From positions 1-64,000 of the forward strand of contig CALJOK010000046.1 in NCBI GenBank assembly GCA_937981555.1: a stretch of 64,000 nucleotides of DNA. Reading direction: 5' to 3'. The position numbers and the translations under genes are program-made. Below, piece after piece: positions 1-8,645 of the stretch (position 1 is its first letter; every line of letters begins with the position of its first letter). Below the pieces are notes generated by a model, which was not told the origin of the DNA, searched no databases, and worked only from the letters and a program-made list of their open reading frames with translations. Source of the stretch: an uncultured Saprospiraceae bacterium (GTDB taxonomy: Bacteria; Bacteroidota; Bacteroidia; Chitinophagales; Saprospiraceae).

Positions 1-2
1 TT

Positions 3-3000
3 TCTTACAAGACGATTATTTATAAAGGTCAGCTGACTACTTTTCAATTGCGACCTTATTTTCCAGATTTACATGATGCATTATTGAAGTCGGCCATCGC
101 TACTATTCACTCTCGATTTAGTACCAACACCGTCCCAAAATGGAAGCTCGCTCAGCCATTTCGATACATTGCTCACAACGGAGAAATCAATACAATTCAA
201 GGGAATCTCAATTGGTGGAAATCGCGAGAAGCACAGTTGGTTTCCGAAATTTTTACGGAAGATGAGTTAGAAAAATTAAACCCAATTTGCGGAACTGGTT
301 TGTCCGATTCTGGAAATTTTGATAACGTTTTGGAGTTCCTAGTTTTGAGTGGAAAGTCGTTGCCGCATGCTTTGATGATGATGATTCCTGAAGCGTGGCA
401 ACATGATGATCAGATGCAAGATTACAAAAAAGCATTTTACGATTATCATGAAAATTTGATTGAACCTTGGGATGGGCCAGCATCGATTTGTTTCACCGAT
501 GGTATCCTAGTTGGCGCAACTTTAGATCGAAATGGATTGCGTCCGTCGAGGTATTGTTTGACCGAAGATGATGTGTTGATCGTGGCGTCAGAAGCAGGAG
601 CTTTGCCGGTTGATCCTTCGACGATTATTTCCAAAGGAAGATTGCAGCCAGGCAAAATGTTGATCGCAGATTTGGATGAAAATCGAATTATCGGAGACGA
701 AGAATTAAAAAATATAGTGTGTCAAAGATTGCCTTTCAGAGATTGGTTAAATGAAAATAAATTAGAACTTCAAGATATTCCATCCTACAAATCGGGGACT
801 CAATTTATGAGTCAAAACAATTTGCGACAGTTGCAAAAATTATATGGTTATACCAAAGAGGATTTAAAATTCATCCTCGGCCCAATGGTCAAAATAGGAA
901 AGGAACCGATTGGTTCGATGGGGTCAGATACTCCGTTGGCGATCCTTTCCCATCAACCGCAGCACTTGGCGAATTACTTCAAACAATTGTTTGCCCAAGT
1001 CACCAATCCGCCAATTGATCCAATCCGTGAATATAGTGTTATGTCCCTGTTTACAAAGCTTGGCGATCAAAAAAATATTTTAAAACTAGATGCAGATCAT
1101 GCCAAATCAATTCATTTAGATCAACCATTATTGACGATTGAAGAGTTATTGAAAATTAAACATTTGCGTCACGATGATTATAAAACGGGTGTCATCGAAT
1201 TAGTTTTTAAACCTGATGGACAAAAAGGAAGACTCAAAGCAGCCATCGATCACATCTGTGCAGTTGCAGAAGATTTGATTCGAAATGGTGCGAATATTTT
1301 GGTATTATCGGATTGTTCGGTGAGTACTAATTTAGCGCCGATTCCAACTCTTTTGGCGACGGGTGCGATTCACCATCATCTGATTCGAGAAGGTTTGCGA
1401 ACCAAAACTTCCATCGTAATTGAAGGAGGAGATATTTGGGAGACGCATCATTTTGCTACTTTGATTGGTTTTGGTGCAGATGCCATAAGTCCATATATGG
1501 CATTTTTTACCATTGATGATTTGGTCGATAATAATTTTTTCGAAAAAGAATTTACCAAAGAAATTTTACATCAAAAATATATCAAAGCCATCGGAAAAGG
1601 CTTATTAAAAATTATGTCGAAAAATGGAATTTCGACTTTGCAATCTTACAAAGGCGCACAAATATTTGAAGCCTTGGGGATTCATACTAAAGTAATCAAT
1701 CAATGTTTTGCAGGCACCGTTTCAAGATTGCAAGGATTAGGTTTTGATGGAATTGCGAGGGAAGTTTTGGAAAAATTTGCCAAAGCTTATCCAGAGACTC
1801 CTGCTAAAAATAATGCTTTAGAAAATGGAGGAGTTTACGCTTGGCGTGAAGATGGGGAGTACCATTTGTTCAATCCACAGACGATTCACTTATTGCAATT
1901 TGCGACTCGAAAAGGAGATCAGGAGGCCTTTAGGAAATACGCAAAATTGATAGATGAGCGAGCAGAAAAAGCATGTACGCTTCGGGGGCTTTTAGATTTT
2001 AGAAAAAGTGAATCCATCGCGATTGAAGAAGTCGAACCGGTTGAGGAAATCTTTAAACGCTTCGCCACAGGTGCGATGTCGTTCGGTTCGATTTCGCATG
2101 AAGCACATTCGACTTTGGCGATTGCCATGAATCGAATTGGAGGACGAAGTAATAGTGGAGAAGGGGGCGAAGATGTCAGCCGTTTTGAAAAAAAGAAAAA
2201 TGGTGACTGGGAACGTTCCGCAATTAAGCAAGTTGCCTCCGGAAGATTTGGTGTGACGAGTCATTATTTGACGAACGCAGATGAGTTACAAATCAAAATG
2301 GCGCAAGGAGCAAAACCTGGAGAAGGGGGACAATTGCCAGGACATAAAGTGGACGATTGGATTGGTCGAGTGCGGAATTCTACCCCAGGGGTTGGCTTAA
2401 TTTCTCCACCGCCACATCACGATATTTATTCTATCGAAGATTTAGCACAGCTTATTTTTGATTTAAAAAATGCCAATCGTAAAGCTCGGATTAATGTAAA
2501 ATTAGTTTCGAAAACTGGTGTAGGAATTATCGCTTCGGGTGTGGCGAAAGCACATGCAGATGCAATTTTGATCTCAGGACATGATGGAGGAACGGGTGCG
2601 TCACCTTTGACTTCCGTTCGTCATGCAGGCTTGCCGTGGGAATTGGGACTTGCCGAATCACATCAAACTTTGGTCAAAAATAAATTGCGAGATCGAGTGG
2701 TTTTACAAACCGATGGACAAATTCGAACTGGTCGAGATTTAGCGATCGCTACACTTTTAGGTGCGGAAGAATGGGGAGTTGCCACAGCGGCACTAGTTGT
2801 CGAAGGTTGCATCATGATGCGAAAATGTCACATGAATACTTGCCCCGTCGGTATCGCTACCCAAAATCCTGACTTGCGTAAACGCTTCACCGCTAAGCCC
2901 GAACACATTATTAATTTCTTTACTTTTTTGGCAGAGGATTTAAGAAAGTACATGGCACAACTTGGTTTTCGAACGGTCGAAGAGATGGTCGGAAAAGTAG

Positions 3001-3938
3001 AATTACTGAAACCCAAAAAAGGCATTTCCAATTGGAAATATAAATCATTGGATTTGAGTCCGATACTTTTTAAAGAACCGGTCGACGAATTAGTTGGACA
3101 ATTTAAGCAAGTGGAACAAGATCATGGATTGAAAGGAATTTTGGATTGGAAACTTTTAAGCGCTATTGGAAAAGGGTTGGAAAAAGGAAAAAGCTTCGCC
3201 ACTAACTTTTTTATAAAAAATACAGATCGTGCGGTGGGAACACTTTTGTCCAATGAAATTTCCAAACGATATGGATTGGAAGGCTTGCCAGAAGATACTT
3301 ATAGTTTTAGATTTAGAGGTTCAGCTGGACAAAGTTTTGGAGCGTTTGCAGTTCAAGGTTTGAGTTTTACATTGGAGGGAGAGTCGAATGATTATTTTGG
3401 AAAAGGATTGTCGGGTGCAAAATTAATCGTGACGCCCGATCGAAATGCGCCTTTTAACGCAGGCGAAAATATCATCATTGGAAACGTTGCCTTTTACGGC
3501 GCGACTTCTGGAAAAGCATTTATCAATGGCTTAGCAGGTGAAAGATTTGCCGTCAGAAATTCAGGCGTTCATGCAGTTGTCGAAGGAATCGGAGATCATG
3601 GTTGTGAGTATATGACGGGAGGACGAATTATTGTTTTAGGAAAAACGGGTAAAAATTTCGCTGCCGGAATGAGCGGAGGAATTGCTTATGTGTTTAACGA
3701 TTGGGGAGATTTTGAAAATCAATACAATCCAGAATTAGTAGACTTAGATCCGTTGGAGGAAGAAGATTTTGAAAATGTAAGAGTATTGTTAAGAGAACAC
3801 TTTTTATATACGAGTAGTAAGAAGGCCTTGGAAATTCTCAATGATTGGGAGATACAAAAACATACATTTATCAAAGTTATTCCAAGAGATTATAAAAGAA
3901 TTCTCGAACAGAAAAAGCAAGAAGTGCTAATTGGCTAA
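3..3938 (+). CDS. gltB: Glutamate synthase large subunit, 5'-truncated by window edge
   Basis: Ferredoxin/NADPH-type glutamate synthase alpha subunit: moves the amide of glutamine onto 2-oxoglutarate to give two glutamates. The frame is open from base 3, so the gene starts outside the window; about 1311 residues are visible of the usual ~1500, and the N-terminal catalytic cysteine of the amidotransferase domain is missing from view. Seen: the glutaminase-domain motif HNGEINT near base 180, the FMN-barrel stretch with GGRSNSGEGGED near base 2140, GHDGGTGASP near base 2580, and the 3Fe-4S cysteines C-x5-C-x4-C with codons at 2808, 2826 and 2841. The C-terminal glycine-rich GXGXG beta-helix follows (about 3300-3750). 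gltD lies 107 bases downstream on the same strand, the normal partner order. The TTG at 48 is internal, not the start. Confidence 0.97.
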   Translation, partial: SYKTIIYKGQLTTFQLRPYFPDLHDALLKSAIATIHSRFSTNTVPKWKLAQPFRYIAHNGEINTIQGNLNWWKSREAQLVSEIFTEDELEKLNPICGTGLSDSGNFDNVLEFLVLSGKSLPHALMMMIPEAWQHDDQMQDYKKAFYDYHENLIEPWDGPASICFTDGILVGATLDRNGLRPSRYCLTEDDVLIVASEAGALPVDPSTIISKGRLQPGKMLIADLDENRIIGDEELKNIVCQRLPFRDWLNENKLELQDIPSYKSGTQFMSQNNLRQLQKLYGYTKEDLKFILGPMVKIGKEPIGSMGSDTPLAILSHQPQHLANYFKQLFAQVTNPPIDPIREYSVMSLFTKLGDQKNILKLDADHAKSIHLDQPLLTIEELLKIKHLRHDDYKTGVIELVFKPDGQKGRLKAAIDHICAVAEDLIRNGANILVLSDCSVSTNLAPIPTLLATGAIHHHLIREGLRTKTSIVIEGGDIWETHHFATLIGFGADAISPYMAFFTIDDLVDNNFFEKEFTKEILHQKYIKAIGKGLLKIMSKNGISTLQSYKGAQIFEALGIHTKVINQCFAGTVSRLQGLGFDGIAREVLEKFAKAYPETPAKNNALENGGVYAWREDGEYHLFNPQTIHLLQFATRKGDQEAFRKYAKLIDERAEKACTLRGLLDFRKSESIAIEEVEPVEEIFKRFATGAMSFGSISHEAHSTLAIAMNRIGGRSNSGEGGEDVSRFEKKKNGDWERSAIKQVASGRFGVTSHYLTNADELQIKMAQGAKPGEGGQLPGHKVDDWIGRVRNSTPGVGLISPPPHHDIYSIEDLAQLIFDLKNANRKARINVKLVSKTGVGIIASGVAKAHADAILISGHDGGTGASPLTSVRHAGLPWELGLAESHQTLVKNKLRDRVVLQTDGQIRTGRDLAIATLLGAEEWGVATAALVVEGCIMMRKCHMNTCPVGIATQNPDLRKRFTAKPEHIINFFTFLAEDLRKYMAQLGFRTVEEMVGKVELLKPKKGISNWKYKSLDLSPILFKEPVDELVGQFKQVEQDHGLKGILDWKLLSAIGKGLEKGKSFATNFFIKNTDRAVGTLLSNEISKRYGLEGLPEDTYSFRFRGSAGQSFGAFAVQGLSFTLEGESNDYFGKGLSGAKLIVTPDRNAPFNAGENIIIGNVAFYGATSGKAFINGLAGERFAVRNSGVHAVVEGIGDHGCEYMTGGRIIVLGKTGKNFAAGMSGGIAYVFNDWGDFENQYNPELVDLDPLEEEDFENVRVLLREHFLYTSSKKALEILNDWEIQKHTFIKVIPRDYKRILEQKKQEVLIG

Positions 3939-3958
3939 TGATAGTTTACCGTGTAATT

Positions 3959-3991
3959 AGGTATCGGATATCTTTAAGGTATCCGATACCT
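3959..3991. other. Perfect 12-bp hairpin in the gltB-gltD spacer
   Basis: Arms 3959-3970 and 3980-3991 are exact inverted repeats (aggtatcggata / tatccgatacct) around a 9-base loop. No T-run follows, so it is not a standard intrinsic terminator. It sits between two co-directional subunit genes, where a processing or mRNA-stabilising hairpin, or partial attenuation setting the subunit ratio, would be plausible. That role is inference. Confidence 0.6.
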
Positions 3992-4045
3992 GCAATACTT
4001 TTAAATTGAAGATATTCGACTCAGCGAGTTAAAAAATAAATAATT

Positions 4046-5476
4046 ATGGCAGATCCACAAGGTTTTTTAAAATATAAAAGAGAGTTACCTAAATCAAGAA
4101 AAGTAGATGTTCGGGTAAAAGATTATCAAGAAATCTATAAAGGTTTTTCTGAAAAAAAAGTTAAAACGCAAGCAAGTCGATGTATGGATTGTGGTGTTCC
4201 ATTTTGTCTTTCGGGTTGTCCGTTGGGAAATGTGATTCCTGATTTTAATGATGCAGTTTACCAAGAAGATTGGGAAGATGCTTATCATATTTTAAGTGCG
4301 ACAAATAATTTTCCAGAATTTACAGGACGAATTTGTCCTGCACCTTGCGAGTCAAAATGTGTATTGGGAATTAATCAACCGCCCGTAGCCATTGAGTTGA
4401 TTGAAAAAAATATTATTGAAAAAGCATTTGAAAAAGGATTCATTCAACCGAATCCACCTGTGATTCGTTCTGGTAAAAAAGTAGCAGTAGTTGGTTCTGG
4501 ACCAGCAGGTTTGGCAGCAGCAGCACAGTTAAATCAAGAAGGACATTCGGTAACGGTGTTTGAACGTAACTCTCGAATTGGTGGATTACTTCGCTACGGA
4601 ATTCCAGATTTTAAATTAGAAAAATGGGTAATCGATCGACGTTTGCAAATTATGGAAGCGGAAGGAATTCGCTTCGAGGTGAATGCGAATGTCGGTAGAA
4701 ATATTCCAGTCAAAAAATTGTTGGATGATTTTGATGCAGTCGTTTTATGCGGTGGTTCAACTGTTCCTCGAAAATTAAATGTCAAAGGGGAAGACTTAAA
4801 AGGCGTTCATTTCGCCATGGAATTTTTAGAACAAAATAACAAAAGGGTAGCGGGCGATACGATTTCGAAGAAAGAGGAATTGGTGGCTACTGGGAAAAAC
4901 GTTTTGGTTATTGGTGGTGGAGATACCGGTTCAGATTGCATAGGAACTTCTAATCGGCATGAAGCGAAATCAATTTTGCAATTAGAAATTTTAGTACAAC
5001 CGCCTAAAAAACGACCAACCGATATTCCTTGGACAGCTGCGCCGATGTTGTTAAAAACAACTTCGTCACATGAAGAAGGTTGCGAACGAGAGTGGGCCAT
5101 TTTGACCAAAGAATTTATTGGTGATAAAAAAGGAAATCTCAAAGCAGTAAAATTAGTCAATGTAAAATGGACAATGAATGAAAAAACTGGTCGATCTAAT
5201 TTTGAAGAAATCGAAGGGACAGAAAGAGAAATTCCTTGTGAGTTGGCATTGTTGGCGGTAGGATATTTACATCCAGAAAAAGAAGGTTTGCTCGAAAAAT
5301 TAAATATTGAATTGACCGAGCGAGGTAATGTCAAAGCTGAAAATTACCAAACGAATTTAGAAAAAGTATTTACTGCTGGAGATATGAGAAGAGGGCAGTC
5401 GTTAGTGGTTTGGGCAATTGCGGAAGGTCGGAAGGCAGCGGAATCGGTGCATGAATTTTTGATGAAGGAAGTTTAG
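4046..5476 (+). CDS. gltD: Glutamate synthase small subunit
   Basis: Beta subunit of NADPH glutamate synthase: oxidises NADPH and passes electrons through FAD and Fe-S clusters to GltB. It has 476 residues, normal for the family. Seen: N-terminal Fe-S cysteines C46, C49, C54, C58 and C97, C101, C105; FAD-binding GSGPAG at 150-155; NADPH-binding GGGDTGSDC near residue 290; C-terminal TAGDMRRGQSLVVWAI, where FAD is contacted. It starts at ATG 4046 after an A/T-rich leader with no Shine-Dalgarno, as usual in Bacteroidota. It forms an operon-like pair with gltB and is closed by a clear terminator. Confidence 0.97.
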   Translation: MADPQGFLKYKRELPKSRKVDVRVKDYQEIYKGFSEKKVKTQASRCMDCGVPFCLSGCPLGNVIPDFNDAVYQEDWEDAYHILSATNNFPEFTGRICPAPCESKCVLGINQPPVAIELIEKNIIEKAFEKGFIQPNPPVIRSGKKVAVVGSGPAGLAAAAQLNQEGHSVTVFERNSRIGGLLRYGIPDFKLEKWVIDRRLQIMEAEGIRFEVNANVGRNIPVKKLLDDFDAVVLCGGSTVPRKLNVKGEDLKGVHFAMEFLEQNNKRVAGDTISKKEELVATGKNVLVIGGGDTGSDCIGTSNRHEAKSILQLEILVQPPKKRPTDIPWTAAPMLLKTTSSHEEGCEREWAILTKEFIGDKKGNLKAVKLVNVKWTMNEKTGRSNFEEIEGTEREIPCELALLAVGYLHPEKEGLLEKLNIELTERGNVKAENYQTNLEKVFTAGDMRRGQSLVVWAIAEGRKAAESVHEFLMKEV

Positions 5477-5486
5477 TTTCCTACTT

Positions 5487-5521
5487 ACAAGGTGATTATA
5501 AGTCACCTTGTGAGTTTTTTT
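5487..5521 (+). terminator. Intrinsic terminator after gltD
   Basis: A 9-bp perfect stem (5487-5495 with 5503-5511, acaaggtga/tcaccttgt) and a 7-base loop are followed by a T-rich run. It starts 10 bases after the gltD stop. Confidence 0.85.
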
Positions 5522-5608
5522 ACCCTCAAAATATTAAACTAAGGAAATATTTTAACCCTTCAAAATGTGTATGTTGTGATTAGTTTTTTTCAAAAATAAA
5601 TACATACC

Positions 5609-6451
5609 ATGAAAAACCTCCAAGACAAAGTCGTCGTCATCACCGGCGCAGCATCAGGAATCGGAAAAGCGCTCGCCCAACAATTTGCCAAAGCAGGAAG
5701 TCATTTAGCCTTAAATGATTTTAATGAAACTGGACTATTGCAAACTATTGAAGAACTTAAACCTTTAAGTTCTGAAAAAATAATTTCTGCCGCATTTGAT
5801 GTTTCCAAAGTTGAAAATTTCGAAAAATTTGCTCAACAAATCTCTGAAGAATTTGGACGTGTAGATATTGTTATAAATAATGCAGGAGTTGCACTTGGTC
5901 GAGTATCAGTTGAAGAAGTGGAGTACAAAGATTTCGAATGGGTGATGAATATTAATTTTTGGGGAATGGTTTATGGTACGAAAACATTTTTGCCATTATT
6001 AAAAAAACAGTCCGAAGCGGCTTTGGTTAATATTTCAAGTATTTTTGGAATTGCAGGGATTGGACATCAAGGACCATATTGTGCATCGAAGTTTGCGATT
6101 AGAGGATTGACCGAATCTTTGCGAATGGAAGCGATGATGGATTTCCCTCATGTCAAAATTCATTCAGTTCATCCAGGTGGAATTAAAACTAATATTGCTA
6201 AAAATTCAAGATGGGCTGGCGAGATAGATTCTGATGAAAAGCAGGAGGAGGTCACGAAGAGATTTGAAAAAATGTTTATCACCACTCCTGAATCTGCTGC
6301 GGCAACAATCGTCAAAGGTATTCAAAAAAAGCGGTCTAAAATATTGATTGGAAAAGATGCGAAACAACTAGATTTGATGGTGAGATTGATGCCCCAAGGT
6401 TATACTAAGTTAGTGATTAATCAATTTGAAAAAGAGAATTTAATGGATTAG
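5609..6451 (+). CDS. Short-chain dehydrogenase/reductase (SDR)
   Basis: Classical SDR: NAD(P)-dependent oxidoreductase with a Rossmann fold, probably cytosolic, substrate unknown. It has 280 residues. Seen: cofactor-binding TGAASGIG at 12-19, structural NNAG at 90-93, and catalytic Ser144, Tyr157 and Lys161 (YCASK). The C-terminus extends past the core and holds MVRLMPQGYTKLV, like acetoin or carbonyl-reductase type SDRs. It stands alone between the gltD terminator and a convergent GcvH-like gene, so context gives no substrate. Confidence 0.9.
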   Translation: MKNLQDKVVVITGAASGIGKALAQQFAKAGSHLALNDFNETGLLQTIEELKPLSSEKIISAAFDVSKVENFEKFAQQISEEFGRVDIVINNAGVALGRVSVEEVEYKDFEWVMNINFWGMVYGTKTFLPLLKKQSEAALVNISSIFGIAGIGHQGPYCASKFAIRGLTESLRMEAMMDFPHVKIHSVHPGGIKTNIAKNSRWAGEIDSDEKQEEVTKRFEKMFITTPESAAATIVKGIQKKRSKILIGKDAKQLDLMVRLMPQGYTKLVINQFEKENLMD

Positions 6452-6461
6452 TATTTCTCGT

Positions 6462-6881
6462 TTATATCTTGTTATAAAAAACGGACATATAGTTTTTATA
6501 TTCATCCGCGCTCATTAAATTTTCCCACTCAGATGGATTAGTCAATTCCATTTTTACTAACCAACCTTGGTCGTAAGGAGAGTCATTGAGCCAATTTGGA
6601 TGATTTTTCAACTCAGCGTTAATTGTAATTATTTTCCCACTTAAGGGAGATTCAATTTCAGTTGTAGTTTTATTGGATTCAATTATTACTAATTCTTTAT
6701 TTTTTTCGATGAAAGTTCCCACTTTTGGTAAGTCGATTGAAATCACCTTTCCAAAAACTGTTTGCGCAAAATCAGTAATTCCAATAGTGAAAATATTTCC
6801 TTCTAGTTGAGCCGTTTCGTTATTTTTCAATACCCATTCATTGGTTTCATGATAACGAGCCTGTGGATTTATCTTTTTCAT
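6462..6881 (-). CDS. GcvH-like lipoyl-domain protein (orphan)
   Basis: Resembles glycine cleavage system H protein, the lipoylated shuttle of the glycine decarboxylase complex. ATG 6881 is preferred, giving 139 residues; the longer frame to 6911 would need a TTG. Seen: an N-terminal YHETNEWV corresponding to the family's YT..HEW, a PxxGTxxExN segment, and ESNKTTTEIESPLSG containing the expected lipoyl lysine. The usual ESVKA context is altered to ESNKT. No gcvT or gcvP is nearby. It may be a diverged paralogue working as a lipoate carrier rather than the housekeeping H protein. Convergent with the SDR (10 bases apart). Confidence 0.8.
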   Translation of the reverse strand: MKKINPQARYHETNEWVLKNNETAQLEGNIFTIGITDFAQTVFGKVISIDLPKVGTFIEKNKELVIIESNKTTTEIESPLSGKIITINAELKNHPNWLNDSPYDQGWLVKMELTNPSEWENLMSADEYKNYMSVFYNKI

Positions 6882-6940
6882 ATCATTTTTTTCTGAAATC
6901 AAGATAGACAAAATTTCGTATTTTGAGCAAAATTTAAAAT

Positions 6941-7735
6941 ATGAAAATGCTGCTACAGTTTCTTTATTTTATTGCTGGGCTTTATCTACTCCTTTGTTTA
7001 TTATTATATTTTTTTCAGGAGCGACTCATCTTCTTTCCTCAAAAATTAGCGGTAGACCACACCTTTAATTTCGAAGGAGATTTTGAAGAAAAATTTTTCC
7101 AAGTCGATGAAAAAACAATGGTTCACGCACTTCATTTTTTTTCCAAAAAGCCGAAAGGAATTATTTTATATTTTCATGGAAATGCAGGGGCGTTAGACGA
7201 TTGGGGAGAAGTCGCTGATGATTTTGTCCAATTGGATTATGATGTTTTGATTTCCGACTTTCGAGGTTTTGGAAAAAGTACAGGTAAAATGACCGAGGCT
7301 AATTTTAATCAAGACGCTCAAATGTTGTATGATTCTTTATTGGAAAAATATGACGCTGCTCAAATTATTATTTATGGTCGATCGCTAGGTACAGGAGTTG
7401 CAGTCGATCTTGCTTCAAAGAATAAAGCGCAACAACTAATTCTCGAAACGCCCTTTGCCAACTTTGCAGATTTAGCGCAAAGTCGGTTTAAAATATTTCC
7501 CGTAAAAGCATTGTTAAAATTCAGTTTTTCTAATAAAGATAAAATAGGAAAAGTAGATTGTCCTATCTATATTTTTCATGGAACAAATGATGAAGTGATT
7601 CCATACAACCATGCTAAAGAATTGCAGTCAGAATTAAAACCAACTTCAACTTTTACTACTATCGAATTCGGAAGTCATAACAACATATCTACATTTCAAG
7701 AATTTTGGACAAAAATTAAAGCAATACTAAAATGA
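6941..7735 (+). CDS. Membrane-anchored alpha/beta hydrolase
   Basis: Serine hydrolase of the ABHD13/YfhR (Bem46-like) type; substrate unknown, probably an ester or lipid at the membrane. It has 264 residues. Seen: a hydrophobic N-terminal anchor (about 5-26), oxyanion motif FHGNAG at 79-83, nucleophile elbow GRSLG with Ser148, acid Asp217 in HGTNDEV and His246 in GSHNN, so the triad is complete. Its stop overlaps the start of the next hydrolase by 4 bases (ATGA), indicating translational coupling. Confidence 0.88.
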   Translation: MKMLLQFLYFIAGLYLLLCLLLYFFQERLIFFPQKLAVDHTFNFEGDFEEKFFQVDEKTMVHALHFFSKKPKGIILYFHGNAGALDDWGEVADDFVQLDYDVLISDFRGFGKSTGKMTEANFNQDAQMLYDSLLEKYDAAQIIIYGRSLGTGVAVDLASKNKAQQLILETPFANFADLAQSRFKIFPVKALLKFSFSNKDKIGKVDCPIYIFHGTNDEVIPYNHAKELQSELKPTSTFTTIEFGSHNNISTFQEFWTKIKAILK

Positions 7736-8604
7736 AGTTTTTATCAACAAAGAATTTATTGATCCTTGCTGTGATAGGATTTATATTTTGGATAATGGTG
7801 AGTTTATTGGGAAGCAAAATTGCTACAAGGGCGCATCCTCAAAAAATACCTTCTTCCCAAAAGTACTTTTCACAAACTGTTGAAAATCAAACATTTAAGT
7901 CTTTTGATCAATTGGAAATTTCGTCATGGTTTATCCCAAATGACACATCTAACAAAGCAATTATTTTGCTCAGCGGGATTGGTGGAAATAGATTAGGTGT
8001 AGTTTTGAGAGCTAAGTTTTATCAAGAAAAAGGTTTCAATGTTTTAATGCCAGACTTGCGAGGAACGGGAGAGAGTGGGGGAGATTTAATTTCTTTTGGC
8101 TGGCAAGAAAGATTTGACTTATTAGCTGGCGTTGATTTTTTAAAGGAAGAAGGAATGCAAAAAATTGCCGTTCATGGAATGTCTTTGGGCGCAGCAACCA
8201 TCGTTTATAGTTTTCAAGAAAAACCAGATTATGATTTTGTGGTGCTTGAATCTTGCTACGATAATATCACCAATGCTTTAAAAAATCGAGTTGACAAATT
8301 TCCAATTCCTTCTTTTGCATTTTATCCGATGACAAAGTTTACAGAAATGAGAGTGGAAGCAAGTTCAACAGATTTGAGTCCTGAGAGATATATAGGGTTG
8401 AATAAAACGCCGATTTTTATTCTTGCAGGAGATGCTGAAAAAAAAGTTAAAAAGGAAGAAACGGAAAAATTGTTTTCCAACTGCAATTCCATAACAAAAC
8501 ATTTACATTTTTTTAAAAATGCCTATCATGAAGATTTTATGAATAGATATAAAGAAGAATGGACATTTGAAATGGAAAAATGGTTGGCAAAAATGTCAAA
8601 TTGA
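7732..8604 (+). CDS. Second alpha/beta hydrolase, coupled to the first
   Basis: Alpha/beta-hydrolase fold protein of 290 residues with an N-terminal transmembrane anchor (about 9-27). The triad is Ser151 (HGMSLGAA), Asp234 (LAGDAE) and His266 (AYHEDF). The oxyanion region reads LLSGIGGNR instead of HGxxG, so the pocket differs from its neighbour. The 4-base overlap with 6941-7735 suggests both are made together. Low sequence similarity but the same architecture suggests an old tandem duplication or a two-enzyme step; substrate unknown. Confidence 0.85.
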   Translation: MKFLSTKNLLILAVIGFIFWIMVSLLGSKIATRAHPQKIPSSQKYFSQTVENQTFKSFDQLEISSWFIPNDTSNKAIILLSGIGGNRLGVVLRAKFYQEKGFNVLMPDLRGTGESGGDLISFGWQERFDLLAGVDFLKEEGMQKIAVHGMSLGAATIVYSFQEKPDYDFVVLESCYDNITNALKNRVDKFPIPSFAFYPMTKFTEMRVEASSTDLSPERYIGLNKTPIFILAGDAEKKVKKEETEKLFSNCNSITKHLHFFKNAYHEDFMNRYKEEWTFEMEKWLAKMSN

Positions 8605-8607
8605 GAA

Positions 8608-8638
8608 GTTGTGATAGCGCTTTAAGCGCTATCACAAC
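8608..8638. terminator. Bidirectional terminator hairpin
   Basis: Perfect 14-bp inverted repeat (8608-8621 with 8625-8638) with a 3-base loop, between convergent genes ending at 8604 and 8646. There is no strong T-run on either side, so termination strength is uncertain. Confidence 0.65.
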
Positions 8639-8645
8639 TCACGTA

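Noticed and set aside
4807-5334. 175-codon minus-strand frame opposite gltD
   Set aside because: Entirely within the well-conserved gltD; composition is that of an antisense shadow.
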